A stretch of 64,000 nucleotides of DNA. Origin: Culex pipiens pallens. Lineage: Eukaryota; Arthropoda; Insecta; Diptera; Culicidae. Below the pieces are notes generated by a model. That model saw only the letters and a list, made by a program, of their open reading frames with translations. It searched no databases and was not told where the DNA came from. The translations under genes were made by a program, and so were the position numbers. The DNA is taken from NCBI RefSeq assembly GCF_016801865.2, contig NC_068938.1, positions 75,729,316 to 75,793,315 on the forward strand, in the 5' to 3' direction. Positions 12,013 through 24,826 of this stretch are shown here, in pieces (the first letter of the stretch is position 1; each line of letters begins with the position of its first letter).

Positions 12013-15000
12013 TTCAAATCTCAACTCAGACTGATATTTCTCGTTAAAGTAAACCTCATAATTCATTTATCAATTTGAAAAAATCATAAAAATTGAGTGC
12101 TCCAAGTTACGGTTTATTTTAAAAATGTTTTTAAAAGTGCAGTTATAAGCTTCAAATTGAAATTTTAAGCTGTGGATACCACTCAGTTTGATCTTTTTAT
12201 GTTCCACATTTTATTTTTTTTCTAAATAATTTTATAACAGTTTGTATGTGTAAGTGTACGGATTTTTGCTAAGCAAGAGTTGATAGCCTTAGATATGTTA
12301 AATAATTATTAATGCAGAAAAATTCATATACATTTATTTTCAATTGATTGCTCTCAAAATTTCTATTGAAATATGCTCCAAATATTTTCGGCCCAATTTT
12401 GAAGGTGGAGGAGATTTTTCGAGTTGATTGACAAATTAAATTTAAAACTAATAATTTTCTTTTTCTTCTCTTTTTAGGTAAGTTACTCTTCAATTGCGCT
12501 GATTAAAGCTGGAGCAAAACTCTCGAAAACTATGCCACATACTTCCCTGTAAGTACAATCCTATCACCTCTCGAGCTTCAACCTTCAAGCTCGCCCGGCA
12601 ATAATTCAAGCACTTTGAAGTGCTACAAAACATCCAAGTCCTGCCTGTTTCGCTTTCTTGTTGAGCCTCTCCCACCCCCCTGTTCGGAAGGATTCAACCA
12701 GTTTCAGCCTCACAACCATTCTTCAAACAGTGCGCGCCCGAACCCACGTTTCCGCTCCACTTTGAACCACCAGACAACAAGAAGAGGCTCAACTTCAACT
12801 CGTCCAAGTGTGCTGGGCGAGCGAAACTTGAAGAAGTTCACTTCCCAAATGGCCTAATCCGTTTGCTGTGCTTGTTGCCTCTCTCTGTTGCTGGAGCTTT
12901 TGATCCAATTGTTCTGACCTTGCCTTACTTGCCTTGGCGGATTGTGTGCTGGTTAACCCTTGGTGAGTGAATTCTTTGAATACGTAAAACTTTAAATTTT
13001 TGAATTAATGCAAATCAGAGATAAAAACAAAATAGTGAATGAAATTGGGTTAAAATTTGAAAATAAAGACTACAAAAGTGTGCAACCAAGGGTTACCATC
13101 AAACTTTTGCCCAAACGGAAATCCAAAAATCCGAAATCAGGCCACGTGTCTGCTCCAGCCCTAGCAAGGGAATACCCAGTGAGAGCAAATCGGACACGGA
13201 CGTGTGCCATGACGGCGACGTGGCGTGGCATTGACTCCTACCGTTTTGCTAAACGTTCCGACAAGCGGCCAAAAACGGCCCGAAACCCGTTGAAAGCTCG
13301 CTCTCCCTCGCTCGTGATTGATAAGGCAAATCCACGATCAATCACACACGCTTAGTTAAGGGACGGGTTTTGGCTGGAAATGGCTGACGGGTCCGGGTCA
13401 GTTCTATAGTGAACCCGGTCGTCATGATGAATGCCATTGGGGCTAATCTAATGAACTAAATCAAATGCGAATCACTTGAACTTGTGAACTTTGCATGGAG
13501 AGGGCCGGAAATTGGGATTTGGCAAAAAGGTAAACAGATTCCTGAACGATTCAAATCGTGGAAGTTTATATCAGTCAACGAAGTTCATTATTTCGCTTTA
13601 ATCAAATACTGTGACGTTTTTACCTTTTGTCAATTTCACGTGTTATTGAATTTATCAAATCTTAAATTCTAAAAACTGTGTTGTCAGATCATTAGAAATG
13701 CTTTCCAAATATATTCAGTGATTTACAACAAATGACTCTGAAAGCTAATTCAATTTGAATTTGTAACATTTTGCGTTAAGATACAACAACATCTGCATAA
13801 GTGTTTATATCGTATACTAAGAGAGCCAGTGTTGCCAGATCATCACAAAAAATATTAAAAATGCGAAAGGTCTGAAGAAAACCTATTGAATAATGCACCC
13901 AAAGTTGGTATCGAAAATCATCTTCATCGACTCAAAAATGGTCCAAATAAGCCATAAACTGAAAGCTTGTTTTTTTTTGCTTTTTTTATATTTATATTTT
14001 AATATATTTATTGGTTGATGGATCATTATGTACACTTTATTTAAAATTTGAAAATTCTTCGAAATCGTTGCAATATAAATTTTTTTTTTTAGTTTACAAA
14101 ATTGCTTTTTAAAAGAGTAATCTTATATTTTGTGAATCAATTTAAAATTCTTAATGCAAGTTCTCATATTATTCAACTTTTTTGTCTTTCTCAAAAAATA
14201 AGGGTTGGAAAAATAAAAAGTTTGTATAATCGATTAATAACATTTATCAGATTATAAATTGGTAAAAAAAATCCGCTCAAAGAGGTCGCAGAGGTCACGT
14301 GAAAAGAGTTTTGATGTACATTCAATTACATTTCTTTTTGTTTTTTTCACCACCTTATTTTATTTTAGCAAATTTACTCTAAAACAAACTTCAAATTCAC
14401 GCAAAATATTTATTTCGAAAAAACCATGAGCTGTTGAGCATTGGAAAAAAAAATCTTAGATCTTTTGGTAGTAGCATGTTTTTAATCAAGCTTTAAGAAA
14501 TTGTGTGATACTTTTTGCATAATTTGTTTGATCTAAAATGGTTAAATGGACATACCAATCGATAGATGAGGTTTCAAAAATATTAAAAAAGTGCAGTTGA
14601 TATTTGATTTTCAACCCCGCAGGGAATCGCTCTAATAAAAAAACAATAGAAAGAGTCATGATTGCAAAAAAAAAATGACTCAGCCATCCTACACAATACC
14701 GAAACAGTTAATAGTGCATTTAATGTTAAAAATTCATAGCAAATCAAGAAATTGACCAAATTATTTACTTAATTTTTCGTTTCAATGTTTTTGTCGTAAC
14801 TGTCGTAAGGGATCAACATTTTTATTTAAAAAAATCAAAATCTTAAATATAAAAATAAAATATAAAAAGGAGATGTAAAATACTTGGAATTACTTCTGGA
14901 ATTTATATTCACAGCAACACAAAAACTCGAAGATGAAATTTGTATGAAAATTTTCCGAAATAAAAATGTGCACAGAACTCATTGTGTATCACCTATTTCA

Positions 15001-15583
15001 TCGGTGAAAACGTGTTTTGAGGGAGTGAAAAATTGCCTAAATGATCTTTCACGCTCAAAATTTGCAATTTTCACGGTTTGTTTCCAAAACACAAAATTAC
15101 ACGGAAATTTCGAAGAACGTGAAAAATATTAAAATATCCTTGAACCTTACGTTATAATGGCAAAAATTATTATTCATACTTGATTTTTATATTTTTCAAT
15201 CAGCTATAAGTTTTTATACAAATATTTTCTATATTTTTCCAGCATAGAACAAAAGCGAAGATTAAGAGTGAAATTTGTAAAAAAGACTTAAAATAGGCAT
15301 TGCAAAACATGTTCTCTTCCTTCAAAAGTTTTTTTTTTTTTTAATCCAAATGCATAAATATTCCTTTCCTCTAACTATCCCACATCTATAAGCTATTTCG
15401 AAGGTTATTTTTGCAATTTTTTTCTTTCTCTGTCCAATTCGGTCTCCTTAGTACGAGTAAACTCACTGCCCATTTTGAACAAATCATGTTGAAAGGTAGT
15501 CCATATCTCAGCTCAGGATAACAACTGTTAATTGTTAAAGCAACCTAATAAAATGAAATGAAATGAAAAATGCATAAATATGA
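12013..15583. other. Long non-coding stretch
   Basis: No gene is supported. GC content rises around 12540-12960 and 13080-13450, where ORFs such as 13008-13355 open, but none shows a domain, a splice-consistent partner or a convincing start. Confidence 0.45.
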
Positions 15584-15591
15584 TCTATAAC

Positions 15592-16177
15592 CAAGGGTCC
15601 TGATTTTCGGTTCAATGAACAGAAACGACTCACTCATCGCCTATCCATTCGTTGCCTATTCCAACCATCTAGCATTCATGAGCGAATGATACTCGCAAGC
15701 AGCCAGCGAGTGGCTCGAACTGTTCACTCAGCGAAAAAATACATAGTGAAAATTTTTGCCTACTCCGTCGCTCGACGACACTCACACACTACCATGCTCA
15801 GCGAAGAGCCATTCTCACAAAATGCCAGCGCGGCAGTCTTTTTGTCTTCACGCTCTCAGTTTGCCATCAATTTGATTTTTCTTGGTGGAAGTTTCTTTGA
15901 ATGGTGTCTATAATGTCACGAAATCAAAATAAATTCACAATTCACAATCAATGAGTATAACGCAGCGCATCAGAGAATAAATGTTTTCAATTCAGAGTGA
16001 TCGGTGACGTTCGGCCTGCCTGAGCCGATCAGAGAGAGAAGGAGAGTAGAAGAGAGAGTGTTCGGGAGCGAATGGTGTGAAAGTGAAAAACAGTAGGAAT
16101 TCATCAGGGCAGTATCGCGTCACCTACTATTTGTGCTCGCGAATGGAGTGGTTGATTTTGAGCAATCAGGGCCCTTG
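15592..16177. mobile_element. hAT-type MITE with exact 8-bp TSD
   Basis: The TIRs are CAAGGGTCCTGATT and AATCAGGGCCCTTG. TCTATAAC flanks the element exactly at 15584-15591 and 16178-16185. It belongs to the same family as 9831-10801 but is shorter (586 bp). Both have a GC-rich interior with GAGAGA-type tracts. Confidence 0.9.
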
Positions 16178-16780
16178 TCTATAACATACAATTTTAAATT
16201 GGAAATAAAAGTAATCCTAAAAATTTCCCATTTCCATGGGGACCATTAACCTACTCATCAAATTTCGTGAAATATAATTTTAAAAATATTTGAATCGGCC
16301 TTTTATTGCAGATTAAAAAAATATTTAATTCAGCAAGTTCTCGAAAAAATCTTAGGGTAAATTTTGTAATAATTTTGTTTAAATGTGCTAGTTTTTTCTT
16401 CAATTGTTAATATAACGCTTTTCAGTTGATAAAAATTTACATAAAATGGCTTTTTAGATGAAACATTTGTTGATTATTGTTAATTTATGCATCGATTTAA
16501 GATAATTGTTAAATTTCTCGGGATTTCACGGGAATTGCAAAATGTTGTGCTGTCCGCGAAATCGTGAAAATTCACTAACCCTGGTTGTGAATCTTAAAAA
16601 AAAGTAAAAAAAAAGTTTTTTTTATATCATGGATCCACTTTTGTTTTTGCTTCCTTAGAGACAGAACCATATCGAAATATCGTCAATTTTCAGAAATTTT
16701 CGAGAAATTTTCTGCTGAAATGATGACTTGCTAGCAATTCGACGAAGACAATTTGTACGATAATAAATTTCGTCACAAGT

Positions 16781-16856
16781 CGATGCCTCTGTGCTCTCTT
16801 GTACCAAGCTTACTGGTTTTCCTATCTAGTTAGCTTTAGAGAGCACAGAGGCATCG
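16781..16856. repeat. Perfect 18-bp stem hairpin with 40-nt loop
   Basis: CGATGCCTCTGTGCTCTC at 16781-16798 is perfectly complementary to GAGAGCACAGAGGCATCG at 16839-16856. The transcript of either strand could fold into a stem-loop. It may be the end of a repeat family or a small-RNA precursor. The sequence alone does not decide. Confidence 0.75.
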
Positions 16857-17486
16857 AAATATCAACGCTCAATGGTGATTCGTAAAAAATGATCAATTTG
16901 GCTCGAGTCAGCCATGATTCTTTATATAGTCTAATTAATCTTAACTCAACTGTATTTTTGTTTTTACTCTGCAGAATCTATTTACAAATCTTAAAGAATT
17001 AAACAATCATACCTTTTAGATTTGTGGTCCTGATTCACCCCAGTTGATGAATAATAACCTATTTATTTGAGTGAATTAATAATGGGAACAATGTTCGTTT
17101 CCTCTAGCCAATAATGAAGAACACGATTATTCACTCACTTACACTAGCTTGTGATCATATTTTCTCCTCTGCAATGTGCAAAATGGAGTACGGTACGTCA
17201 ATTTTAATCAACCTAGACAGTACACTTAAATCATAACTCGTTGAAGGATATTTTTTGCTTGTGTGGTTTGAGCTGTTGAATAATGCAAAATACTTCATGG
17301 AAAATGATAATGTTGTCGATTTTTGTTAATTAATTTATTTCAGGTAGCTTTAACCTTCTTGGTCATCCGCTGCCCTAAATGATTATGAATACAACTATAC
17401 AGGTCAATTCGCATTAAATGTGATATCTTTAGCATTTTAAATAAAGATTTCTGCAAGATAAGTCATTTTGAAGTTTCAATCGACGT

Positions 17487-19945
17487 GGTCGTGCTATCTT
17501 GTCTCAGGTCTGTTTTTGACGTTTCAAGAATGTTTGATCCGTTTTAATTTTTGACCTTTTTTTTTGTTTTTTAATAATTTTATTTTTTTAATGATTTTTT
17601 TTGTTTTTTTTTTGGTTTTTTTCTTTTTTTTTTTTTTATTTTTATTTTTTTTTTTAAACCTTGAATAAACAAAAAACTAGAGTAGGGGAACTATACCCTT
17701 TCTTAGCCTATTTCTATTATCGGCCTATCAGCACTTTGGTCATGAATTACAGCTTTCATAAAGTTTTTTTGACTGTTTCAAAGATATAAATAGCTCAAAT
17801 AAAAGTGAGCAAGCAACTCTCAATTGTTGATACATCTGAAAATGTTGATTTCATAGTGGAAAACGGCAAAAGTGATGAGAATTGGTCGAACGGCTTAGAG
17901 TGATTAAAATGGGCATATTTCCCCTATGCAATGCAAACAATAACAAATACGTCCCGAAAAATGTCGCACTTTCAGCAAGTTGCAGGGTGTGTCAGAATAG
18001 CACGATCAGATTTAAACTTCTTTCATATAAAGAGTGACAATAATGCATGGAATTTTTCGTTTTCTGTTAAATATCACTAGATTGATAACGCTTTTTTGTG
18101 ATCTGTGAAGATCAAAAGGTGAGGCATTGAAAGCTGTCCTTATCTCAATTCGGCCACAAGTGACGTGCGACAAGATAGCACGAACACGTCGAGTAGAAGT
18201 TTGTCACACTTGTATCCTCCACGACCATGACGATTGGTAGAATTTGGCTTTATTTTACGACAAACTTTAAATTTATGCATTACGGCTTTGTTGTTATTAT
18301 TATTTGACCCGCACTTTATTTTTGTTTAGAATTGATTTGACGGTTATTTTGTTTTCCCTCACTATCAAAACCCATGCTCCAGCAAGTGATTTCAGCGTCA
18401 ATTTATTCGAAATGTGGCCTCATGAAATAAACAAAGCAAAAAAAAAAAAACACACGTGATTTTCCGCCAACATGCGAGGTTATTCCGCTCAAACATCCCA
18501 CTCCCACCCACACGTGGTGAAATTCCGCAGGACGCGCCAGGGATATGGGGGCGATTTGTGGAAGCAACTACGTCGATATTGTTATGCGTTATGTGTGTGG
18601 TGGAAGGCCCAACATGGCCCCAAAAAATCGATGGAAAGGTATCGTCAGACTTGTCTGGGCCCTTCTGTCCGGTCCCGTCATGGTTCTCTGACGGAATTTG
18701 GAAAATTTGTGCTCGAGTGTGTGTGTTTGGTTTGAATGGTGGTTATTTGGTTCATGATATGCTTGTTTGTTGAGACGATTGAGCACACAGTCAGTGTGTG
18801 CGTGTGTGTTTGGGAAAGATGTTACGCGGTCGTTCTAAACCAAACATGCGAGTTTATCGATTTATTCAAATCATTCGCGAATTCATGGCTTCAACCGGTT
18901 GTACTGAATATGTTGGTTATACTGTTGCATTTCTTCACGAACCTACAAACAAGGAGCAGGTTGATATGATACAAACATGACCATAGACGTGACGGTATTT
19001 GTAAATAATTGTGACCATCCCGATCGAATTATTAATTTGTGTTTCCAGTATCAAAAACTATGAAATTTTCCACCTGAGGGCATCAATTTGTATGAAGAGT
19101 GTCAACATTACACGAAGTTTCTGTTGATCATCTGTTGTTCTCAGATTTAAAATCAAAATTTGAGAAAGTTTAACATAACGCACGTGTGACAAGATAGCAC
19201 GGTTATACCAAATTGCTCAAATGACTAAACTTTCTATTCATATAGTCCGAAACCTGGTCATGCTCCGGAAGATCGAGTCCCGTTTTTAATGGAGACAAAA
19301 ATTGCACTTGCATCACCATCTGCCGGCAGCAGCAGCAGATTTCGAAAGTGCAACTATTGCCACCCTGTCAGGGCACTCATCATCACCCCCTTCCGTCGCT
19401 CCTCCTGTCACTCGGACTCTGGCAGCATAGTCCTTGCCCGGAAATTGTTTCACTTATTTAAATATCAACCGAACATCCGGTTATTATGCAGCTTCACACA
19501 GACATCCGCACACACTTAGTTGTGTGCAAGTTCATGGCAGGAGGAGGACCTTAAAAAAATGAATTCCAGAAGCTAAAACTGGAACAGCACTTTGAGCGGT
19601 CGGGGAAAGAGAGTGAGACGTCGTGCTATATTGTCGCACGTGCATTTTGGGATAAACTGAGTTGAAGTCGCCATTTTGTGCAACTTTCCCTCACCTTTTG
19701 ACTTTCACAGATTCCTAAAATTCGATTTCAATCTTGAGATATTTATCAAAAACCGAATAAGCTCAGTGCAATATTGACACTCATCATACAAAATGTAGTT
19801 TCGATCAAATCGTACTATCTTGCCACACCGACAATTTGCCATGGAGCATAAGGGCAGAGGCCAAACAAAACGTGTTTGTTATTGTTTACATTGAAACGCG
19901 TTTTCCCCTCGAAACGTCAAAAAGCGACATACGACAAGATAGCAC
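17487..19945. mobile_element. 2.5-kb element with repeated CGTGCTATCTTGTC motif
   Basis: The two ends are inverted copies of each other: CGTGCTATCTTGTC on the left and GACAAGATAGCACC on the right. Further in they share TTTTTGACGTTTC. Five more copies of the motif lie inside, in both orientations (near 17987, 18164, 19183, 19620 and 19811). No transposase ORF is seen. The MITE at 17685-17924 is nested within it. TSDs are not clear, so the outer limits are approximate. Confidence 0.6.
17685..17924. mobile_element. TA-flanked MITE (copy 1 of a two-copy family)
   Basis: The ends are GGGGAACTATACCC and GGGCATATTTCCCC, flanked by TA at 17683-17684 and 17925-17926. It is homologous to 37451-37649, which lacks about 40 internal bases. 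Confidence 0.85.
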
Positions 19946-22097
19946 CATCATTCCAAAAAGAGAGTGAGTAAGAGAGGGGCAACTGTCTTAATTTGCATTA
20001 GTCGCCGAATTGTTTGAGTGCGCAAAAAGTGAGTGAAATTTATAACAAAAAAAAAGTTAAAAGAAAAAAAGAATTCACGACGACACGACTACAATGCAGT
20101 GGCAGATTGGAGAAGCCGCTTCTTTTTTAGTTGTGTTTGGTTTCTTTTGTACTTTTTCCTGTGCGCTAGGTGCTGGTGGTGGTGGTGCATCCAGCAAGAA
20201 TGCGGTTAAAATGTGATTAAAATTCTATTCGAGTTTGGTTGGGTGCATGCCGGGGGGACGACTGTTTTGACAGCTAAACTGTGTCGTCGTCGTCGACTGC
20301 AAGAATGTTTCCCGGGATTCCGTACGCACGGATGGCTGTTGAAAATTGTGTGGAAAAAGGATGAGGGTGGGTAGAACAGAAAAAAAACTTGAATGTTTTG
20401 AGCTTTCAGAGCCGGTTAGGAAAGCAACCGGAAACGTATTAGGAGCAACGTGATTGTTCACGTTTAGCGTTGGTGCAGACGTACTATGGCGCACATACAT
20501 ACTCCCACAGTTTATTATTACTATCGCATATGACAGTGGGAGTTTGGTAGCTTGATCGATATCAATATGGGTTCGATTCATGGCACGTAAACAATATGAG
20601 GACTCAATTGATTCGGGCACTTTTGTGGTAGAAGCAAACTAAGTTTTCAGAAGCTTAGTTTTAAGGATGTGAAGGAAAAACGTGCTTCAATTATCTAAAT
20701 AAAATCTAGAATAAAAATGAAAATTTTGTAGACTTACTTCATTTTTTAAGGATTGAATAATTAAGACATTTAACCAAAAACACTTATTTCACCGAAATAC
20801 ATATTTCTTTTAATACAACAATACAATAGACCGGCAGAGTTGTCACATCATTGAACACTATAACTTGATGAAAAGATTGGTTAAACACCTGTTCAATGAT
20901 GTATGAAATTTAAGGACAAAAAAAATAAATCATAATGCTCAAGCTCCAGCCACTTCACTCGTCATAACGTTTGACAGTGATGTCCGATCTTAAATTTCAT
21001 CCCTTTCTTGACATTTTCACGTCATATTTTTACATGTGGAAACCATCGAATCTTTTGGAGAAAAACCAAGTCAAATAAAGAATTTTCTAATAGAGTATTT
21101 TTTTTTGAATCTTGGATTTTTTTTCGAGATTTTTTGCTTTGATTTTTTTTTTGTTCTGATGAAACGTTGTCCATGTCAAAAAAGCTGTTTAAATATTTAA
21201 ATCCTTAGTTTTTTTTAGTTTATTTTATACAGGGCTGCATACAAATTTGCGGACTAGTCATTAAATGAATTGAGGCTATGATAAGGACTTTTCAGAAGAA
21301 ATGAGGTACACGAACAAACTTTTTTTTTATTTGAGTTTTTGACACTACAAAATGTATACCTAAAATAGATGTTTTAAAATTTTCGAAGCTTTTAGGACAA
21401 AAACTGCATTTTTTGCGCTGCAGATTTAATTGTTTTTTTTAAATAGTGGTTTTTTTAAAGAAAAAAAACAACCAATTTTGAATTTTGTGAAACATTTTCG
21501 TCAGTAGGTATAGTGATTTTTCGCGATTTCGCGGAAGCCGTGAAATTTGACCTTGTCCGCGATATTCTTAATAATTAAATAACAATTTGTCCCTAAGCAT
21601 GTGTCAAATGCACTGCTTTAAATGAAATTTTTGCTAAACTTTTTTCAAAAACCAAAACTTTCCTTTTCCTGAAAAACATTTGCAAAAAAAAAAAAAAAAA
21701 TATCTCTTATTTTACTAGTTAATTTTTTTGGGGAAATCATCGATTAGTTGTGATTATTTTTAAAATAATGAAGGATGTTCTTCATTTTTAAGATATTTTA
21801 GCAAATTATATTTCAAAAATCTCAGTAAAATTAGTTTGTCTGAATCGTAAATCGTAAAAAGCTTGCAAAATTTCACGAAATTGAGCTCATATTTTATTAC
21901 TGACTTAAATACATTGTACCAAGGGGTAATATTTTACAACTGCTAACTTTTTCAGTAACTTTTCTGTGCACAACTATTTTATGATATCACTATTTTGCGT
22001 TAATTTTATGGCAGATTTTGGAGTACCGTGCCGTGAAATTCCAATGTTTTGAAATTGGCATGCAACGATAATTAATTTTTTTGCCGAGATAAATCAC
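19946..22097. other. AT-rich stretch without genes
   Basis: No gene is supported. A GC-richer patch lies at 20090-20640. A patch near 21520-21565 with CGCGATTTCGCGG resembles, as a repeat fragment, one near 16515-16575. Confidence 0.45.
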
Positions 22098-22099
22098 TA

Positions 22100-22328
22100 C
22101 ACAGAAAAAAAAAGTTGAATTTTGGAATGTTGAAAATTTGGTAGGTTGAATATTACCTCTTTTTTTGAGTAATATTATATAAAAAGTGTGTAAAAATGTG
22201 AACCTGATGAATATTCATCAAAAACTGATGAAAATTCATCATTTTCTCAGGTAAAATTTATAATTTTTTTTGCCACAAAATCTGTCACCATTTCCTGATG
22301 AATATTACCATCATTTTTTTTTTCTGTG
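22100..22328. mobile_element. CACAGAAAA-family MITE
   Basis: The ends CACAGAAAAAAAAA and TTTTTTTTTCTGTG are inverted repeats. The left flank is TA. The interior has repeated GATGAATATTCATC-like palindromic words. It is homologous to 24827-25044 and 7292-7458. Confidence 0.8.
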
Positions 22329-22335
22329 AGCCCTA

Positions 22336-22705
22336 CACAGCTAAAAAAGTAGTAATCCAGCTGCGTGTAAAAGGCCTGGGTGTAAAATAAATATTGCACT
22401 ATATTATGCAATTTCATGTAATTTTACACCCTAAAATATGTAGCCCATCAGTATGGGAAACCTACTTGACCGAAATGTCAAGCTCATATATGCGTTTATC
22501 CTTTCAGCGTTTCATCGGTCTGATGGCCGGGTGGGCTAAGGCGCCAGCCCTTACTGTTGGTGCTGGGTTTGAATCTCGTCGGTTGCAACTTTTTTTTTTG
22601 TTTTTGCAAAAAATGTACATGCAGTGTGTAATATTAAGTGTTTATTTTGACGAAGGTGATGTGCATGCTTTTGCATGCGATTTTACCATCGGATTTTTTG
22701 CTGTG
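22336..22705. mobile_element. TA-flanked MITE carrying a tRNA-Leu-like module
   Basis: The ends CACAGCTAAAAAA and TTTTTTGCTGTG are inverted, with TA at 22334-22335 and 22706-22707. It lies directly beside the MITE at 22100-22328. Its centre holds the tRNA-like segment described at 22520-22588. Confidence 0.75.
22520..22588 (+). repeat. tRNA-Leu-like segment (SINE head or captured tRNA)
   Basis: GGGTGGGCTAAGGCGC resembles the D-arm/A-box of tRNA-Leu, and GGGTTTGAATCTCG resembles a degraded T-arm/B-box. A T-tract follows. The upstream block (CCCATCAGTATGGGAAAC) recurs ahead of the second copy at 23968, so the unit is larger than the tRNA part. It is too degenerate to be a working tRNA. Confidence 0.6.
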
Positions 22706-22825
22706 TACTTAAAAGTTCACATAAGCAATTCTCTATGAAATCGGCCGATTTAAATTGTTTTTATTTTTGTATTTTTTTATTTGGCTCAAACTTTGTGGAA
22801 GTTTTCCCCTCCATACAGTGAATCT

Positions 22826-23096
22826 ATAACATTTCCCCGAAACCCATATTACCGAAAGGACATTTCCCCGAATGCCACTTCCCCGAAAAGACACTTCCCC
22901 TAATAGTCATTTCCCCGAATTCCATTTACCCGAATTTCCCATTTCCCCTAATCGTCCACATCCCCGAATGCTATTTTCCCGAATGGGCCACAATCCCGAA
23001 TGCCACTTACCCGATTAGTCATTTCCCTGAACGCCATTTCCCCAAACGCGCGCTCCTGGGCACCGGGCATTTCGGCTTGACCGCGTTCGGGGAAAT
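22826..23096. repeat. CCCCGAATGCCATTT minisatellite, left end of foldback element
   Basis: About 16 imperfect units of 13-16 bp, mixing CCCCGAAT and CCCCTAAT types. The block ends in one inverted unit (TTCGGGGAAATAGCATTT). Confidence 0.9.
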
Positions 23097-23106
23097 AGCA
23101 TTTTAT

Positions 23107-23520
23107 AGTCGACTCTCTGCTTGTCAATATCCAAGGGACCGTCGAGGAAGAGAATCATCAGATTACAGAACGATGCAAAATGAAGACTCGATTGAACATA
23201 TTTTTTTCTTGATACCCAGCTATGGGAGAGAATCATGGCAACGTCCATCAAACAAAAACAAACTAATGTCAAACACCCTTTAAAGCTTCGTTTCGCCAAA
23301 AAATGTCTATGCAAGCCATAAAAACTGAAATTATTGACAACCGGAAGAGATTTTTAAAGCAAACAGAATCCAAGAGACCGTCGAGGAAGAGATCTTTCAA
23401 GCAAGGGAAAATATCGAGGAATGAAGATAATTGAAGTATGCAGATTGAAGGGACTGAAGAATTCATCGATAGATGGAGAATTATTGATATCGAGAAGATC
23501 GACAGCCAGAGAGTCGACTG
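23107..23520. mobile_element. MITE-like element with AGTCGACTCTCTG ends
   Basis: AGTCGACTCTCTGCTTGTC on the left is mirrored by GACAGCCAGAGAGTCGACT on the right. The phrase GACCGTCGAGGAAGAG occurs twice inside (near 23140 and 23379). It is nested in the foldback element. The TSD is unclear. Confidence 0.65.
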
Positions 23521-23700
23521 TTTAAGAAAAAAAATGATGGCAATTTCTATCACATCAAACTACATATAATATTTCTTGAAAGGTTCGTATTGGCTTTGAA
23601 TGATCAACTTTCTTTTCGGCTTCACTCAGAACAGACGTAGCATTTTAGGGGGGAAGGGGTGTTGGAAGGTTTGGTACTATTCATTCAAATACAATGAATA

Positions 23701-24798
23701 CCCAAGTAACCACAAGCACTAAATTGAAGTATTTATTCAGTACTAAATCAGCACTCGAATGCTTTGAAGTAGTAAATAAGCTTTGCGAATGCCTCAAAGT
23801 ACCAAAACTTTGCAGCATTACAACTAGCATTAAATCACCATTTACGACCTTGAAAATGTGCTTCAAAGCATTTGATGTTTATCAACAAAGTAACCCATCC
23901 ATACGGGAAACATTTCAGCCAGTCACGCTCTTATTGACTTTTATCCTTCTCCCGTTATACTGTTCCAATAAGCGTGCGGGCTAAGGCGCATTTCCCCCAG
24001 TGTGCAACAGTTTTATTTTTGCGTGAACTGGGTTCAATTCCCGCTGACTGAAGTGTTTTTTTGTTTATTTTTTTTGTGGAAAACTGCAGCCTGTAATTAA
24101 GCCAATTTTTTCAAAACATATGCCCATATCACAAAGGACATTATCAAAAGTTCTCTGGTAAATTGAATGACTTTTCTCGCAAGCAAAAAGCTGCTTTCCG
24201 GAAGTCTGATACACTTTGTGAAATTTTGCCAAACGTGGACCGTTAGCCGTTAGCCAGTGCTTGTCCCTTTTAACCCGTAATTAATTGTACTTGACTGGCT
24301 GGCCGCAATTTGCTGAGTGATAATCGATAATTTCCGTCCAACGAAATGACAACGGAAACTCGAAACAGCAGAAAGAAAGTCTAAATTAATGTTCGATGCA
24401 TCAACCACATCGATCAAAACTTTCAAAACAAACACCCATTTCAGTATACATCAGTTGGCTGGCGCGCATCCTGGAGATCGACGAGAAAAATGCAAGAATA
24501 ACATCAAAGTGTCACACTCACACATGACACGCAACAGGAGAAAAAAAACAAAGGAGGCCCACCACCAAGTGTGTGGAGCAGCTAGCTGTCCTTTTTTTCC
24601 CCCAGCCTTGACGTCGATAAAGCAGTTTTTTTTGTTCGAGCTTTCGGTGAGGCATTAAATCGGCATCACTGTGCGCCACTTGAAATATTTCTCAAGGGAA
24701 AAGTGCTGATTTAATGTTTTGAAGCATTATTTGCTGGTATTAAATGCCAATATAATGCTGATTTAATGCCGCTATTTGGTGCCTCGCGGTTACTTGGG
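23701..24798. mobile_element. TA-flanked MITE (CCCAAGTAACC ends) with tRNA-like module
   Basis: CCCAAGTAACC begins the left end and GGTTACTTGGG closes the right, with TA at 23699-23700 and 24799-24800. The two sides share further subterminal similarity, with AT-rich words around TTGAAGYATT. It lies within the foldback element and carries the tRNA-like module at 23968-24052. The ORFs are short and without domains. Confidence 0.75.
23968..24052 (+). repeat. tRNA-like module, second copy
   Basis: TGCGGGCTAAGGCG (A-box-like) and GGTTCAATTCCCGC (good B-box) are spaced as in a long-variable-arm tRNA such as Leu. A T-rich tail follows. The upstream CCCATCCATACGGGAAAC block matches the one preceding 22520. 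Confidence 0.6.
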
Positions 24799-24826
24799 TA
24801 TTGTTACAGACTTTTTTTTATAAATA

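Noticed and set aside
18456..18969. Cluster of plus-strand ORFs up to 105 residues
   Set aside because: They sit inside the CGTGCTATCTTGTC element, overlap in different frames and include GT-repeat translation.
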